Shown: positions 1-11,286, counted from the stretch's first letter. The stretch: DNA of 64,000 nt from Euphorbia lathyris (GCF_963576675.1 NC_088915.1:88979501-89043500), one strand, 5' to 3'. Numbers and translations are program-made. The notes: generated by a model from the letters alone, not told the origin.

Positions 1-109
1 ATACATGGTATTAATACATTTATAAAAAAAAAAAATTAATATACATATATATCTAAAAAAATTTGGGCATCTTTTAGCCATTAATCGTATGGAGTCGCAC
101 TTTTGGTCT

Positions 110-370
110 ATATCTAGAACTAATTCTGAACTTTAGTTTTGTAGGTTTTAAAACTATATAGTTTTGTATTAAAAAAATTTAAAATAAATATAATTAATTA
201 ATTATTCACAAGCAAAGTTCATGAATAAAATTACAATTCGTGAGCAATAAACTAGCTGCTCACGCGCATCACATGAACGTGATTTTGAGTTCGAGTTCGT
301 CAATTTTCTAATCTGAACATTAGTAGGTAAAAATTTGGCTCGACTCAACTCGATTACCGTACTACCAATT
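110..370. repeat. Dispersed AT-rich repeat fragment
   Basis: The segment shares long blocks with 33660-33890, including the run TTTTGTAGGTTTTAAAACTA and a following AATTAATTAATTATTC block. Both copies end in a stretch rich in GAGCTCGAGTT-like or CTCGACTCAA-like words. It is a diverged copy of one dispersed family; no coding is seen. The rest of 1-740 is AT-rich with nothing recognisable. Confidence 0.6.
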
Positions 371-746
371 GAATGATTCACTTTCATATTATCCTAATTA
401 AAATTAAAGAAAAGGGAACTCAATTCTCTTGATAAATTAATACTAATTGGAGATTATAAAGATAATTATTAATCAATAAAGGAAAGAAATAGAACCTAAA
501 AATATAAACAAATCTAGAGAATCCAAGAGGACTAGTTGATACATACGTTGTGTTATAATCATGGAACATGTGCTATGTCTTAATTTAATTAAGAAAAAAA
601 AAAGATATGTGCAAAGCATATTATGTAATTAATACGTCCTCATTGCTTACACATGCATGATCTTATATTATATGCTATTCTTCTTAATTAAGAGTTAGGT
701 TATACCATATTATATAATAATAACATCATTGTCATAATTCGATTGG

Positions 747-995
747 TGAAATCAACTGAAACGGGCTGAAAAATCAAAAGGTAACACTAGGACTAATGAA
801 ATCAACTGAAACGAGCTGAAAAATCAAAAGTTGACACCAAGACTGATGAAATCAATTGAAAAGAGTTGAAAAGTCGAAAAGTAACATCAGGACTGATGAA
901 ATCAACTGAAACAAGCTGAAAAATCAAAAGGTGACACTAGGACTGATAAAGTGAAAACAATTGAAATGAGCTGAAAGCATGTAATTACTGCTTCC
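747..995. repeat. 50-bp minisatellite, about 4.5 units
   Basis: Units begin near GATGAAATCAACTGAAAC and repeat at 50-bp steps, each ending near CACTAGGACTG. Four full units and part of a fifth are visible, with 5-20% differences between units. No ORF crosses it. The 995-1285 stretch that follows shows nothing recognisable. Confidence 0.85.
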
Positions 996-1284
996 AGTCT
1001 CTCACCATGTCATCAATCCATTCTAGAAATACGATATTAAACAAACTATACGCATAGAATTTGTAAAATGATGAGTAATCTTATTTATGATTAAAACGAA
1101 TGAAAATGAGCTTCATATACGTTTATATACACATCTAAGATGCTTAACAGTAAAGGAAACTAATAACAAACTTGTAACCGATTGCTAGCGGTCATTTCTA
1201 TTTTCCTGCTAATATTGCAGTATGATATTTTGATGGTGTGAATTGTGTGATTCGTGAGGGACTAAGATTGATATTTTACATCCC

Positions 1285-1754
1285 TATCAAGATGGAGCAC
1301 GGTGAATATCAATCATACTCATCTTTGACAAAGCTGGTGTCATGTGTTCAAGACTGAGAGACTTTGTAAACAAGTCTGCCAACTCAGAGTTTGTATTGAC
1401 ATAAAGGGTTTAAACAAATCCTAATGCAACTTGCTCTCTAATGAAATGACAATCAATGTCAACATGTTTTATTCGATCATTCTCGACAGTATTGTGTGTC
1501 AATGCAATTGCAGACTGATTGTCACCGTGCAAAGTAATTGGTAGGTAGATTTGAATCTGGAAATCAGCTAGAACATGTATTATCCACTTCAATTCACAAC
1601 AAGTAATGGTCACGCTCCTAAATTCTGCTTCAAAATAGGATCTACTGACTGTAACTAGTTCCTTAGTCTTCCAAGAAACAAGTGAAGTACAAAAAAAAAT
1701 ACAATAGCCTGTTAGTGATCTTCTTTTTGTGCATATGCAATCATCCAGTTTCAA
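1285..1754 (-). pseudogene. Ty1/Copia RNase H and pol C-terminus fragment
   Basis: On the minus strand the upstream part encodes a Copia-type RNase H: the block RRSLTGYCIFF, a degenerate SWKTKE, then HGDNQSAIAL and IKHVDIDCHFIREQV, the usual end of Copia pol. Past the stop near 1410, a shifted frame still encodes ELADLFTKSLS and runs to a stop near 1285, so a frameshift separates the two parts. Gag, protease, integrase and RT are absent from this strand. It is a dead remnant, not closely similar to the 37-54 kb Copia element. The adjoining plus-strand scrap at 1752 joins it head to head. Confidence 0.85.
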
Positions 1755-1860
1755 AAGAAAGTCAAGATGATAAGGCCAGACAATGGATCTGAATTTACCA
1801 TGACATAATTTTCTAGCACAAGATACATCAAATTGAATTTTTTACAGTTCGAAATGACGT
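1752..1860 (+). pseudogene. Copia integrase core scrap, opposite strand
   Basis: Reading the plus strand gives KKVKMIRPDNGSEFTM followed by a stop. This matches the second catalytic Asp region of Copia integrases (the DNGxEF motif). It abuts the minus-strand RNase H fragment within a few bases, so the two come from a rearrangement or a nested insertion with both outer parts lost. 1860-2280 holds no recognisable feature. Confidence 0.6.
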
Positions 1861-2283
1861 TCTTATAATTTTTCTATATGCACATTAAATATGTGATAAC
1901 TGTGTATCTAAACTTGTTATTGAGTATCTGAAACTTCTGCTAAGTCTTCCAAGGAGTGACTTGTAAAACAGAACAGAAGGTCAGAGAGAGGTTGAAGTCC
2001 GGCGAACCGACTCTGATGCATAAGTCAGTAGGTGTTTGGAAGAGCTAAAGAGTAAGGACTAGTTTGTGAGATAGTAATGTTAATATACCTCTTAATATGA
2101 TCATATTTGTCTATTTACAAGGGAAGGGCCGAACCCCTGTTCTTCTAGGAATCCCTTTGAGATTAGGGCTCTTTCTTCTATTAAAAATATGACTGTAAGG
2201 TTAAGTCAGCCATGATGTAGAGTCTCCGACCTAGCCGCATAGGGTTTCCCTATAGCGAGAAACGTTCGATGGAAGACTCTTGG

Positions 2284-2531
2284 TGCAACAACTCGGCCTG
2301 GAGTGGGTGGCGCCGGGGTAGAAGGCCTGAGCAAGGAGCAGCCCTAAGGGATGACGATGGGGGCAGGAATGAACTGAATCCCACATCGGAAATGGAGAGG
2401 GAGTGATTGGGGGCTTATTAGTAAGGTGTGAATCTGATACATGCAGATGCGATTTAAAGCCGTGAGGCTCAAGGTGTTGGATTTGGGCCAAAGCGAACAA
2501 TATCTACATGGTATTGGATCAGGGTGTTACA
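2284..2531 (+). mobile_element. Solo LTR of a miniature (TRIM-like) retrotransposon
   Basis: The 248-bp segment starts TGCAACAACTCGG and ends GGGTGTTACA. It matches the terminal repeats at 21168-22245 and 55783-56029 through the shared words AATGAACTGAATCCCACAT, TACATGCAGA and CAATATCTACATGGTATT. The flanks are CTTGG on the left and TTTGG on the right, a 4-of-5 target duplication. The ORF that crosses it on the minus strand is a shadow. No primer-binding site follows, so this is a solo LTR. Confidence 0.75.
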
Positions 2532-2654
2532 TTTGGAATATCTGAAGGCTTGTGTTTTGACACGTGGTGCTTGATCTGAGAGTATTTTTAATGTAACGTG
2601 TACTGATTCATTTCATACTATTAAAAAAAAGATTTCCATATATATATATATATA

Positions 2655-2695
2655 GGGGTGAGATCCAGCGTGACAAAGCCTTAAGTTGTGACAAG
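2655..2695 (+). repeat. MULE left terminal inverted repeat
   Basis: Starts GGGGTGAGATCC directly after a TA run. It contains GTGACAA twice, about 16 bp apart; a third GTGTGACA follows at about 2704-2711. The right TIR has the same layout in reverse. Similarity between the ends is roughly 65-70% by eye. Confidence 0.75.
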
Positions 2696-3237
2696 GAGCT
2701 TATTGTGTGACATAACAAAACTACGTCGTTTTGGCAATAAATTAAAAAAAACACGCGTCAATTCTCCTCTGTTCCTCACAGAAAAAACGCGCGAATCAAA
2801 GATCATTCTTCAACAAACTTGATCGATTTTATTCTCTCACAATCATCGATCGATTTCAAATCTCTATAGAGATTAAACTCTGATTTTCTTCTCGGTTGAA
2901 TTATAGATCGATTTTCTACTCTCAACATTACTGATCGATTCTCTTCACATCAACATTATCGATCGATTTCTCATCTGCATTCATATAATTCAATCTGAAT
3001 ATGGAATACGAACACGAAAATATGGAATCTGAAGACCACAATCAGTGCAATATGGCACAAAGCACAACATCATCTCCAGGTATTTCGCAAATATCTGAAA
3101 CTTTACATTTATCTGATATATATGGATTTGTTGATAATAGATTTATCTGAAATTGATCTGATATATATGGATTTCTTGATAATAGTTATTCTAAACTTAT
3201 TCTCAAACTTGAAATTTATCTGATATATATAGATTTC

Positions 3238-3347
3238 TTGTTCCATGTCACTATATCATTTGTTCCAAAATCTTATATTATTTGTTCAAAGTAGATATAC
3301 TATTTGTTCCGAACTAATGTACCATTTGTTCTAAGTACATATTTCTC
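3238..3347 (+). repeat. 22-bp TTGTTC array 1 (transposase intron 1)
   Basis: The core TTGTTC starts at 3238, 3260, 3282, 3304 and 3326, exactly 22 bp apart. Between cores the filler is AT-rich and often ends ATACYAT. All cores read on the plus strand. Confidence 0.9.
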
Positions 3348-3497
3348 CTTATATATGAAACTTTACATTTATCTGATATGGCTGGATTTGATGATAATAG
3401 ATTTATCTGAAATTTATCTCACATATATATATTTCTTTATAATAGTTGTTCTAAACTTATTCTCAGACTTGAAATTTATCTAAGATATATAGATTTC

Positions 3498-3585
3498 TTG
3501 TTGCATGTAACTATATCATTTGTTCAAAAGTAATATATTGGTTGTTCAAAGTGGATATACTATTTGTTCCGAACTAATATACCAT
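3498..3585 (+). repeat. 22-bp TTGTTC array 2 (transposase intron 1)
   Basis: Cores at 3498 (TTGTTG variant), 3520, 3542 and 3564. The next unit is shortened. It is the paralogue of array 1 within the intron duplication, but the cores are better kept than the spacers. Confidence 0.88.
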
Positions 3586-5016
3586 TTCTAAGTAGATATT
3601 TGTCCTAATATCGATTCTCTTACCTGTTTTGTAGATTTGCTTATGCCTAGTTACTCTTCGACTGCAATTGTACCTTACACACCAGAAGTAATTACAAGAC
3701 TCAGCCCTAATGGAACAAAATTATGGATTCCTAATTGTTCAAATGAGTTAAAACCTACTCTTGGAATGATATTTGAGAATTATGATAAAGCTCAAGAATT
3801 CTACAAATCATATGCATGTGCTGCTGGATTTAATAGTAGGATATCAACTTCAAGAAAGAAACAAGGTGTTATAAAAGAACAATTTTTTGTATGCAATAAA
3901 GAAGGTTACAAATATCACAAAAGAAAAGAAACATCCAGTGATATAAAAACCAGAAAAAGGACACTCAGTCGCGTAGGATGCAGAGCTAAAATGATTATCA
4001 AACTTTCCGACAATGGAAACTATGAAGTGACACAGTTTAAAGAAGAACATAATCATCTTCTATACACTCCAGGATGTGTACAATATCAAAAAGAGGGCAG
4101 CAACATGAATCTTCTACTGGAAAAAATGGTAGTTAATAATGCAAAGGTAAAAAATCTTCTTCATAATTGTTATGCATTATAAATAATGTATTATGTTTAC
4201 TTATAGAATTTTACTCATTTCATCTAAAAATAAATGAATTCTGATTTGGTTGAACAGATGAATGTTGGTCCTCTAAGAACTTATAGACAAGCAAAGGAAC
4301 TTTATGGAGGATATGAAAATATTGGTGCATCGAAGATAGATTTTAAAAACTTCCAGAGAGACTTGAAAGCATATATTAAGGATTCAGATGCACAAATGTT
4401 TGTAGATAATTTTCAGAAAAAAAAAGGAGTTATGGAGTGCATTATTTTTCGAATTTGAAGTAGATCAAGAAGGCAGACTCTGTAGAGCTTTATGGGCAGA
4501 CCCTGTATGTATAAAAAACTACGCTCTTTATGGCGATATGGTCTCATTTGACACAATATATAGCACAAATAGGTACTATATAATAATCTTTCGCATAAAA
4601 TTTTAGCTTTCTGCATTTCATATACTGATTTTGAAACACAAAAATTGTATCATGTTCTTCAAATAGAAAACTTATTTTTATGTTACAATGAACAGGTATA
4701 ATATGATATTTGGACCATTTACTGGGGTTGACAACCACAAAAAATGTATTACATTTGCATCTTGTTTCGTGACTAACGAAGATATTGCATCATTTGAGTG
4801 GGTTTTTAAAACATTTCTGAAAGCAATGGACAACAATGAGCCGACTTGCTTGATAACAGACCAAGATCCAGCAATGATAGTTGCAATAAAAAATGTTTTT
4901 AAAAAAACAGAATACAGATTTTTCATGTGGCACATTATGAAGAAGATGTCAGACAAAATAGGTACGAAAAATAATTCTATACTATTTATTTTCTATTGTC
5001 CCATTCAATAAATACA

Positions 5017-5104
5017 ATGTTCAAATATAATACATGTGTTGTTCAATATGAATACATAAAATGTTCCAAAATGATATATGTGTTGTTCAATACGCATACA
5101 TTAA
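5017..5104 (+). repeat. 22-bp TTGTTC array 3 (transposase intron 4)
   Basis: Cores at 5017 (ATGTTC), 5039 (TTGTTC), 5061 (ATGTTC) and 5083 (TTGTTC), again 22 bp apart. They fill the middle of the intron between 4961 and 5137. Confidence 0.85.
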
Positions 5105-6424
5105 TTTTATTCTAAACTCTATCCTTACAAATACAGGAAGACAAATAATGCAAGAAACAGATTTTATTACAAAAATAAATTCTTGCGTGTGGAGTGTAGA
5201 ATTGGAACCAGAAGAGTTTGAACAAAAATGGATGGAAATTATTTTGGAATTCAACTTACAAGAACATGGATGGCTGAAACACATGTATGATATAAGATCA
5301 ATATGGATTCCTGCTTATTTCAGAGACTCATTCCTAGCGGGCTTAATGAGAACAACCTCAAGGTCAGAAAGTGAAAATCACTTCTTCACTTCTTTCACAA
5401 AAAGTCATTTGACTCTCATTGAATTCCTCCTCCGGTTTGAGGGTGCAATGGAAGCACAAAGACATGCACAAGGAAAAAATGACAATGATTCTAAACACTC
5501 AATACATATGACTCAAACACCAATTCCTATCGAAAAGCATGGATCAGAAGTATTTACAAGAACAATTTTCTATGAATTTCAAAAACAAGTGATAGATGCT
5601 TCATTTAAATGTTGATGATATACAGAAATACACTGACAAATGCAGAATCATTGTAAGAGAAAGAGGTAAAAAAACAACATATCAGGTTGTTTATAATACA
5701 GACAACAGTGACACAACATGTTTGTGCAAGATGTTCAATAGAGCAGGAATTCCCTGTAGACATATGGTGCTTGTATGGAAGGATAGGATGCTGGAAAAAA
5801 ATTCTGACCAGTATGTGCTAAACAGATGGAAAATATTACCAGAGATAACATTGCAAAATAATGTTATAGAAGAATGTGCTAGAACAATGGGAAAGAAAAT
5901 AATGTTGAATAACTTATGGAGTGAGATTCACATGACTGTCTGTTTGGCTGAAGGGGATGAAGAGGACCTAAATAATCTCACAAGAAACATTCAAACATTG
6001 AGGACAGAGCTGGAAGCAAAGAAAAGAAAGAACATCAACAATTCTACTAAAATTCAAGACATAGAGATGTTGGTTGGAACAAGTCGGCCCTCTGAAGTTC
6101 TAATCAAAGAACCTAAAATTTCTAAAAACAAAGGAACTGAGATTCAGCTTACAAACAGTGAGAAAAGATTCAAGGGAGAAAAAGAGAAAGCAATTGAATA
6201 ATCACAAAAAAAACAAAGGATGTGCAAAGGATGTCACCAATTTTGCAACCATGACATTAGAAACTGCCCAGAAAAAGCAAAGAGATAAGGTAAAATCCTT
6301 ATATCTAAACTTTCTTTACTCTAACATTATATTTTGTTATTTCACTTCACTTTGAAACCTGTGATTTTTAATTGGAACAACTTGTTATTATATGTCTTGA
6401 TAATACATTTCTTACAAAGATCAA

Positions 6425-6700
6425 ATAAGATCATTATTGCAACCTAAAACATCATTGTTACATTCCTCATACTTGTGTTTCAGATTCTTCTTCACTTCCT
6501 TCAGCTTCTCCTTCAATCCACTTTCTTCTACTCTCGTTTCAGAATAAAACACATCACAGACACACAAAATAAAGAAATAAAAGCGTTTATACCCTTCAGC
6601 TTCACCATGATGCAATCAACATTCCCCTCCATAAACGTTTCCTCCATATCAACAATGAACTTAAAAAGTTCATCAGGAATATAACTACCTGCTTTACGTA
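6425..6700 (-). pseudogene. Degenerate second copy of the small coiled-coil gene
   Basis: Minus-strand translation gives YIPDELFKFIVDMEETFMEG and then LKGINAFISLFC, clearly the paralogue of the gene at 6882-7226. After that the original frame stops, and a second frame carries on with the expected charged segment (LKEKLKEVKKNLKHKYEE), so a frameshift lies near 6560-6590. No start codon is visible upstream of YIPDEL; a stop in the same frame lies about 13 codons further up. Function is unknown. The charged tail suggests a short coiled coil. The two copies arose by tandem duplication inside the MULE. Confidence 0.65.
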
Positions 6701-6881
6701 CTGAACATGTGTGTTAATTTCAATATATCTTTACACTAACAATATATGAACATCAATAATATATAGCAGTATAAAAAACATAAAAAAAACATATCATTAA
6801 ATAAAAAAAACATACAAACATAAACAGAAAAAACATAAAAACATAAAAATAAAAACAATTGTTCACAATTATAAAAAAACA

Positions 6882-7226
6882 TTAAAATAAACCATCATTA
6901 GGACCCGTAATATCATTGTTATATTTCTTAATCTGGCCTTTCAGATTCATCTTCACTTCCTCCAGCTTCTACTGCAACTCCACCTTCTCCTCCACTTCTT
7001 TCTCAATGAAACACATCATTGAGTCACAAAATAAAGAAATGAAAGCCTTCGTGCCCTTCAGCTTCTTTAAGATGGAGTCAATATCCCCTTCCATAAAAGT
7101 TTCCTCCATATCTTCAATAACTTTAAATAACTCATCAGGAATTTCACTCCGTTCTTTAGATACTAAAGGTTGAACAGGAGAAGAAGACCTCGATCTCTTA
7201 GACGAACTGGAACTGCTTCCTGACAT
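6882..7226 (-). pseudogene. Small Ser-rich/coiled-coil MULE protein, one nonsense codon
   Basis: The minus-strand reading starts at 7226 with MSGSSSSSSKRSRSSS, a basic serine-rich N-terminus that could act in nuclear targeting. It continues through IPDELFKVIEDMEETFMEG, LKGTKAFISLFCDSMMCF and an E/K-rich coiled-coil-like tail. A TAG at 6969-6971 interrupts it; the same frame runs on (KLEEVKMNLKGQIKKY) to a natural stop at 6882. It would be about 114 residues if read through. I do not recognise the family. It sits between the transposase 3' end and the protease gene. A neighbouring paralogue that keeps the same core blocks argues that it is, or was, a real gene of the element. Confidence 0.6.
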
Positions 7227-7860
7227 ATTTCCTTCAATCCAAATTCTAATAAAAAAATACGATCAATAACCGTTCAGCAATACTATTTATAGAATTTTAT
7301 TTAGTCTCTTCAACTTCATACTATCAAAACACGCTTTCTTTCATTCAAATGATCATCCATTGGGAAACTTAAAAGCTTTTATTAATTTAGACTCTTCAAA
7401 TTCTACTTTTCCTGCAATGAAACACACATTACGTACATGAATATTGTAAATCTCAACAGTATTTATTAAATGCAAACTAAATTAAAACTGTGAATCACTC
7501 TCTTAAACTATTGGTATTATTTCCTATATAAATATGAAAATTGGTCTGTTAAACTATTCGTATCAGAATCAATAACTATTTCCTCATTTATTTATTATTG
7601 CAAAGGGGATGAATTAAAATCAGATTAAAATAAATTTGTATTCATTTTATTAACAATTAATCATTACAACGAAAGTATTTCCTCATTTATTCATTAAAAC
7701 TTTAATGAAACATATACCATGTATTAATTATATTCAAACAAATAGTGATTACTTATTGATCCCTTATTACTGAAAAAAAATAACTATATGATTTCATTTT
7801 CTATTTTACAGGGTGAATCCTCAAAAGCAAACTTACTGATCAATTGGATATATTCTTATA

Positions 7861-7970
7861 TTCTTCCAACGGTATACATACTATGTTCCATTCCATGAGC
7901 TGTATTGTTCAATCTGAATACATATGTTGTTCCAGAATAAATATTACATTGTTCCATTAGAAATATTTAC
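7861..7970 (+). repeat. 22-bp TTGTTC array 4 (intergenic)
   Basis: Cores at 7861 (TTCTTC), 7883 (ATGTTC), 7905, 7927 and 7949 (TTGTTC), each 22 bp apart. The array lies in the gap upstream of the small gene and downstream of the protease gene. Confidence 0.85.
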
Positions 7971-8215
7971 ATTCTTCTTATTTACTTTAATGTGATCTAA
8001 ACTCATTTCTCATTCCAAAATAATTGCTACTATGATCCAACACAATTTGTTTAAATGGCTAATGTATATAAAGTGGTTGTGAGTCCAAACCATTGAATAT
8101 GCTCTTATATTGATCCAAAGGTATACATAAATTGTACAAATTCTTTAATATAACTATATCATTTGTGATGAGTATTGAAAAATGATATATACTGAATTCT
8201 ACAAAATTGTACCAC

Positions 8216-8347
8216 TTGTTCAATGTAACTATATCATTTGTTCAGAAATATTTAACCATTTGTTCCATTCCATAAACTGAATAGTTCCATCAGAATACAT
8301 ATGTTTTTCTGGAATAAATATTACATTGATCAATCAAAAATAGTTAC
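8216..8347 (+). repeat. 22-bp TTGTTC array 5 (intergenic)
   Basis: Cores at 8216, 8238 and 8260 (TTGTTC), 8282 (TAGTTC), 8304 (TTTTTC) and 8326 (TTGATC). The register holds even where the core has decayed. Confidence 0.88.
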
Positions 8348-8471
8348 ATTCTATTTATTTACTTTAATGTGATCTAAAATCATTTCCCATACAAATATAT
8401 AAAGAGGTTGTGAGTATGAACCATTGGATATGCTCTTATATTGATCCAAAACTATACATAAATTATACAAA

Positions 8472-8515
8472 TTGTTTAATATAACTGTAAAATTTGTTCA
8501 AATTTAATGTACCAT
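8472..8515 (+). repeat. 22-bp array 6 (two units)
   Basis: TTGTTT at 8472 and TTGTTC at 8494, 22 bp apart; later units are unclear. Confidence 0.55.
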
Positions 8516-8572
8516 TAAGGGGTTGGGAGTATTGAAAAAAAGCTGTGGATGAATTCTACAAAATTGTATGAC

Positions 8573-8660
8573 TTGTTCAATGAAATTATGTAGTTTGTTC
8601 CGAATCAATATACCATTTGTTCAAATAAAATGTAACATCTGTTCGAAATAAATTATATCT
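8573..8660 (+). repeat. 22-bp TTGTTC array 7 (intergenic)
   Basis: TTGTTC at 8573, 8595 and 8617, and CTGTTC at 8639. The array lies about 145-230 bp beyond the 3' end of the protease gene. Confidence 0.85.
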
Positions 8661-10262
8661 CCTAAATATTAAATATATTGACATCTGTTAAGAATAAACA
8701 AACATAATTTGAAAAACCTTTATAAATGTAAAATTTTATATACAAATTCTAAAGTATATTTACAAATTCTAAAATATATTTACAAATTTAACATACAAAA
8801 TATGCTATTCGAAATTTAAACCAGCACCAACAACCCATTCTTTTGACTTCTCATCAATTTCTTCAATAAGTTGATTTATTGGATTCAAAAGAATGCTCCA
8901 GCAATAAAAAATTCTAAACTTTCTAAACTCTTTTCCCTGCAAAAAAAAATGATATAATAAAATAGAATAATAGTAATACAAACTGTTACATAAAGAATTT
9001 AAAACACATACCTTAGAATTCTTTGTCAATCCAATATTCCAATCCTTCACACTCTGACCAATGTAAGTTTTCATATGCTTTAAAAGAAAAACACCACAAT
9101 CATTGTGGTTATTATTGCTTCTCCACTTCATCCTCAGGATTTGCACTTTGTATGCACACATTTGTTTTAATGAAGAAGCATCATTTTTTAAAACAAAATG
9201 AGCATATGATTTTAACTACAACAAACAAATTAGAAAATATGTTATCACATATACAACAAAAACAAAGAATGAAGTAAATCAAGTTACAACATACCAATTG
9301 TTCTGGACAATTATCATACTTATCAGCACGACTGATTTTTCGAGGAAGTGTCATATTATCCAATATTTGAACACTCTTTGAAAGATTATTGACAACAATC
9401 AGATAAAAATGTTCATGACAAATAACAGGGAAAAACACCTAATAAACACCAAAAAACATTAGTATCTCAATACATTTAACAGTATTCAACAGCTGATGTT
9501 CCACCATAAAACTTACCAATTCAACCTTAGCCAAGTTTTCAAATTTGAAAAACTTAAGTTCATTCTGAAGCCTTTCATGAAAATTATATTCTCTTGTTCT
9601 ACTAGCTCCAGAAAACAGAAGATTCTACAAAATAATCAAAACAACATTTAGCAAAACAATTATTTACAGAATGAAAACAAAAAACAAACTTACAAAATTA
9701 GAAAACATACGAAAGCATATGTACTGAAAAAAAATCTTTTCGGTTTTCCATTATATTTTTTCAATTCTTCAGTGTTCAAAATTGAACTCCAAGCATCCAC
9801 AATATTATTGACAATATGATCATGACCAGACATTGATAAAATCTCCCGTTTATCAATAAAGGTTTGTCCGTCACTGAAAAATACATCACTTCAAAACAAG
9901 GAAAAAAACTATCAGTATATGACAAAATAACATATAAATTCATATAACAAACATAACTTCAACTTCTTACCTGCTTAAAAAAGGACTCAGAGCATATTCA
10001 ACAATCCTCTTTTTACGACTATCCATGTTATCAAACAACTTTGGATACCGAGAAATAAAAGGAGAACGGAGGTACTTCGATTCCTTAACAATCCTCCTTA
10101 AACGATCTCCTCCACAACTTTCATTATCAACACCATATCTCAAAATAATATTTCCCAAATCTCGACGTAATTCATTCATCACATCTACACTGAAAGATGA
10201 CCTCCTAGCATACTTATCCCACTAAAAAACAAATCACAATTAACATAATCAATCAAAACTAA

Positions 10263-10328
10263 TTGTTCCAAAAATAAAAACCAATTGTTCCAAAAATAAA
10301 CACCAATTGTTCCAAAGAATAAACACTT
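10263..10328 (+). repeat. 22-bp TTGTTC array 8 (protease-gene intron 10)
   Basis: Three nearly identical units with cores at 10263, 10285 and 10307, each CAATTGTTCCAAA-like. They are the most homogeneous units in the element, hence probably the youngest. The core reads plus although the gene is on minus. Confidence 0.9.
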
Positions 10329-11283
10329 ACAATATTGTCAATTTTCAACACTTTCTCAGACACTATATCATACATATACTTCATTACATAATACCCACAG
10401 CTTTTTGTATCTTTCTGAGTTGGAATATTCTGCAAAATAAAATACAAATAACTTAAAAACAATAAAAAAAATTACACAAATATACATACAAATTAAACAC
10501 GTACCACAGGGCAAATCCAATTTACCGAAAACTTCTTATGATAAAAAGAAAAAATAGATCTGCAAAACAATATCATATATATGTCAAGCTATTACATTCA
10601 ATAAATAAAATACATTATAAAAGAGCATTTGATTATTAAACATACTCATCAACAACATATTTCCATTCATCATTCTCCACGCCCAAACGAGTTTTCAATG
10701 GATCCAAAAGAAAAACGCGTTTCCGCTCAAGATCAACGACAGTCAAAGTCCAATGATAACTGAATAAAACAAACACATTAGCAAAACAATAATACATTAT
10801 TAAACAAATCAAATAAATCATCAGTATAGACAAATAATGCATACCGTTTGTTTCGTGGTATCAAATACAAACATTTGTTGCCAGACTGCTCATATCTCTC
10901 TGTCAAAAACTTGATCTTCTCCCCAATCTCATGAACTCTTTCAAAATGATTAGTTATGTTTGGATCAACAAGAGAGAAGGTGGTATCCAATCTATCATTA
11001 TTCACAATCACATCATAAAGGTGCCTGTAGAAAACACACACAAAACATATACACTAAACATGTCATTCAAAAAAATAAAACAATATAACCACTAATACAA
11101 ACATGCAATTATAGACAAAAAAAAATACCTCATGTAATACAAAATTGGACCACAGCCTATTGGATCTAGATCAGTCAATTCACGAATATCCTTCCTCAAT
11201 ATAACTGCTTTCACCGAATGACCAAAAATGTAATCTTCAAACGTGGTAAAAACTGTCCTCCCATTACATAAATAATTGTTAGC

Positions 11284-11286
11284 TTA
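11284..11286 (-). other. In-frame TAA in the protease gene
   Basis: The codons before (DEFADMCR) and after (NNYLCNGRTVFTTFEDY) are in one frame inside one exon. No GT-AG pair of intron length can remove the stop. It would truncate the protein before both protease domains. Confidence 0.85.

Larger units (their letters stand above)
3099..3606 (+). repeat. Tandem duplication (~255 bp) in transposase intron 1
   Basis: Two copies (about 3099-3355 and 3357-3606) share the order GAAACTTTACATTTATCTGA, GATAATAGATTTATCTGAAA, ACTTGAAATTTATCT and then a TTGTTC array. Together they make up most of intron 1. Confidence 0.8.
3001..6288 (+). pseudogene. MULE transposase, FAR1/FHY3 type, broken
   Basis: Five exons fit GT-AG sites and phase: 3001-3079, 3635-4146, 4258-4572, 4696-4961, 5137-6288. 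Exon 2 encodes a FAR1 DNA-binding domain (YKSYACAAGFNSR, then CRAKMIIK and FKEEHNH). Exons 3-5 hold the MULE catalytic domain: SFDTIYSTNRY, FGPFTGVDNH, LITDQDPAM and TSRSESENHF. A SWIM zinc finger (CLCKMFNRAGIPCRH) follows, then a C-terminal zinc knuckle (MCKGCHQFCNHDIRNCP). This family binds TIRs and cuts and pastes the element; FAR1 and FHY3 are its domesticated relatives. Three lesions break it: an extra A in the run at 4417-4425, a frame change near 5600-5612, and a TAA at 6199-6201 before the zinc knuckle. The frame resumes after each one, so decay is recent. Confidence 0.85.

Noticed and set aside
2231..2500. 89-residue ORF on minus
   Set aside because: It lies in a non-coding TRIM LTR and has no relatives among known protein motifs.
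8805..11286. Treating the part after the TAA as a separate second gene
   Set aside because: No new ATG with a leader is seen after the stop, and the exon reads through in one frame; a nonsense change in one gene is simpler.
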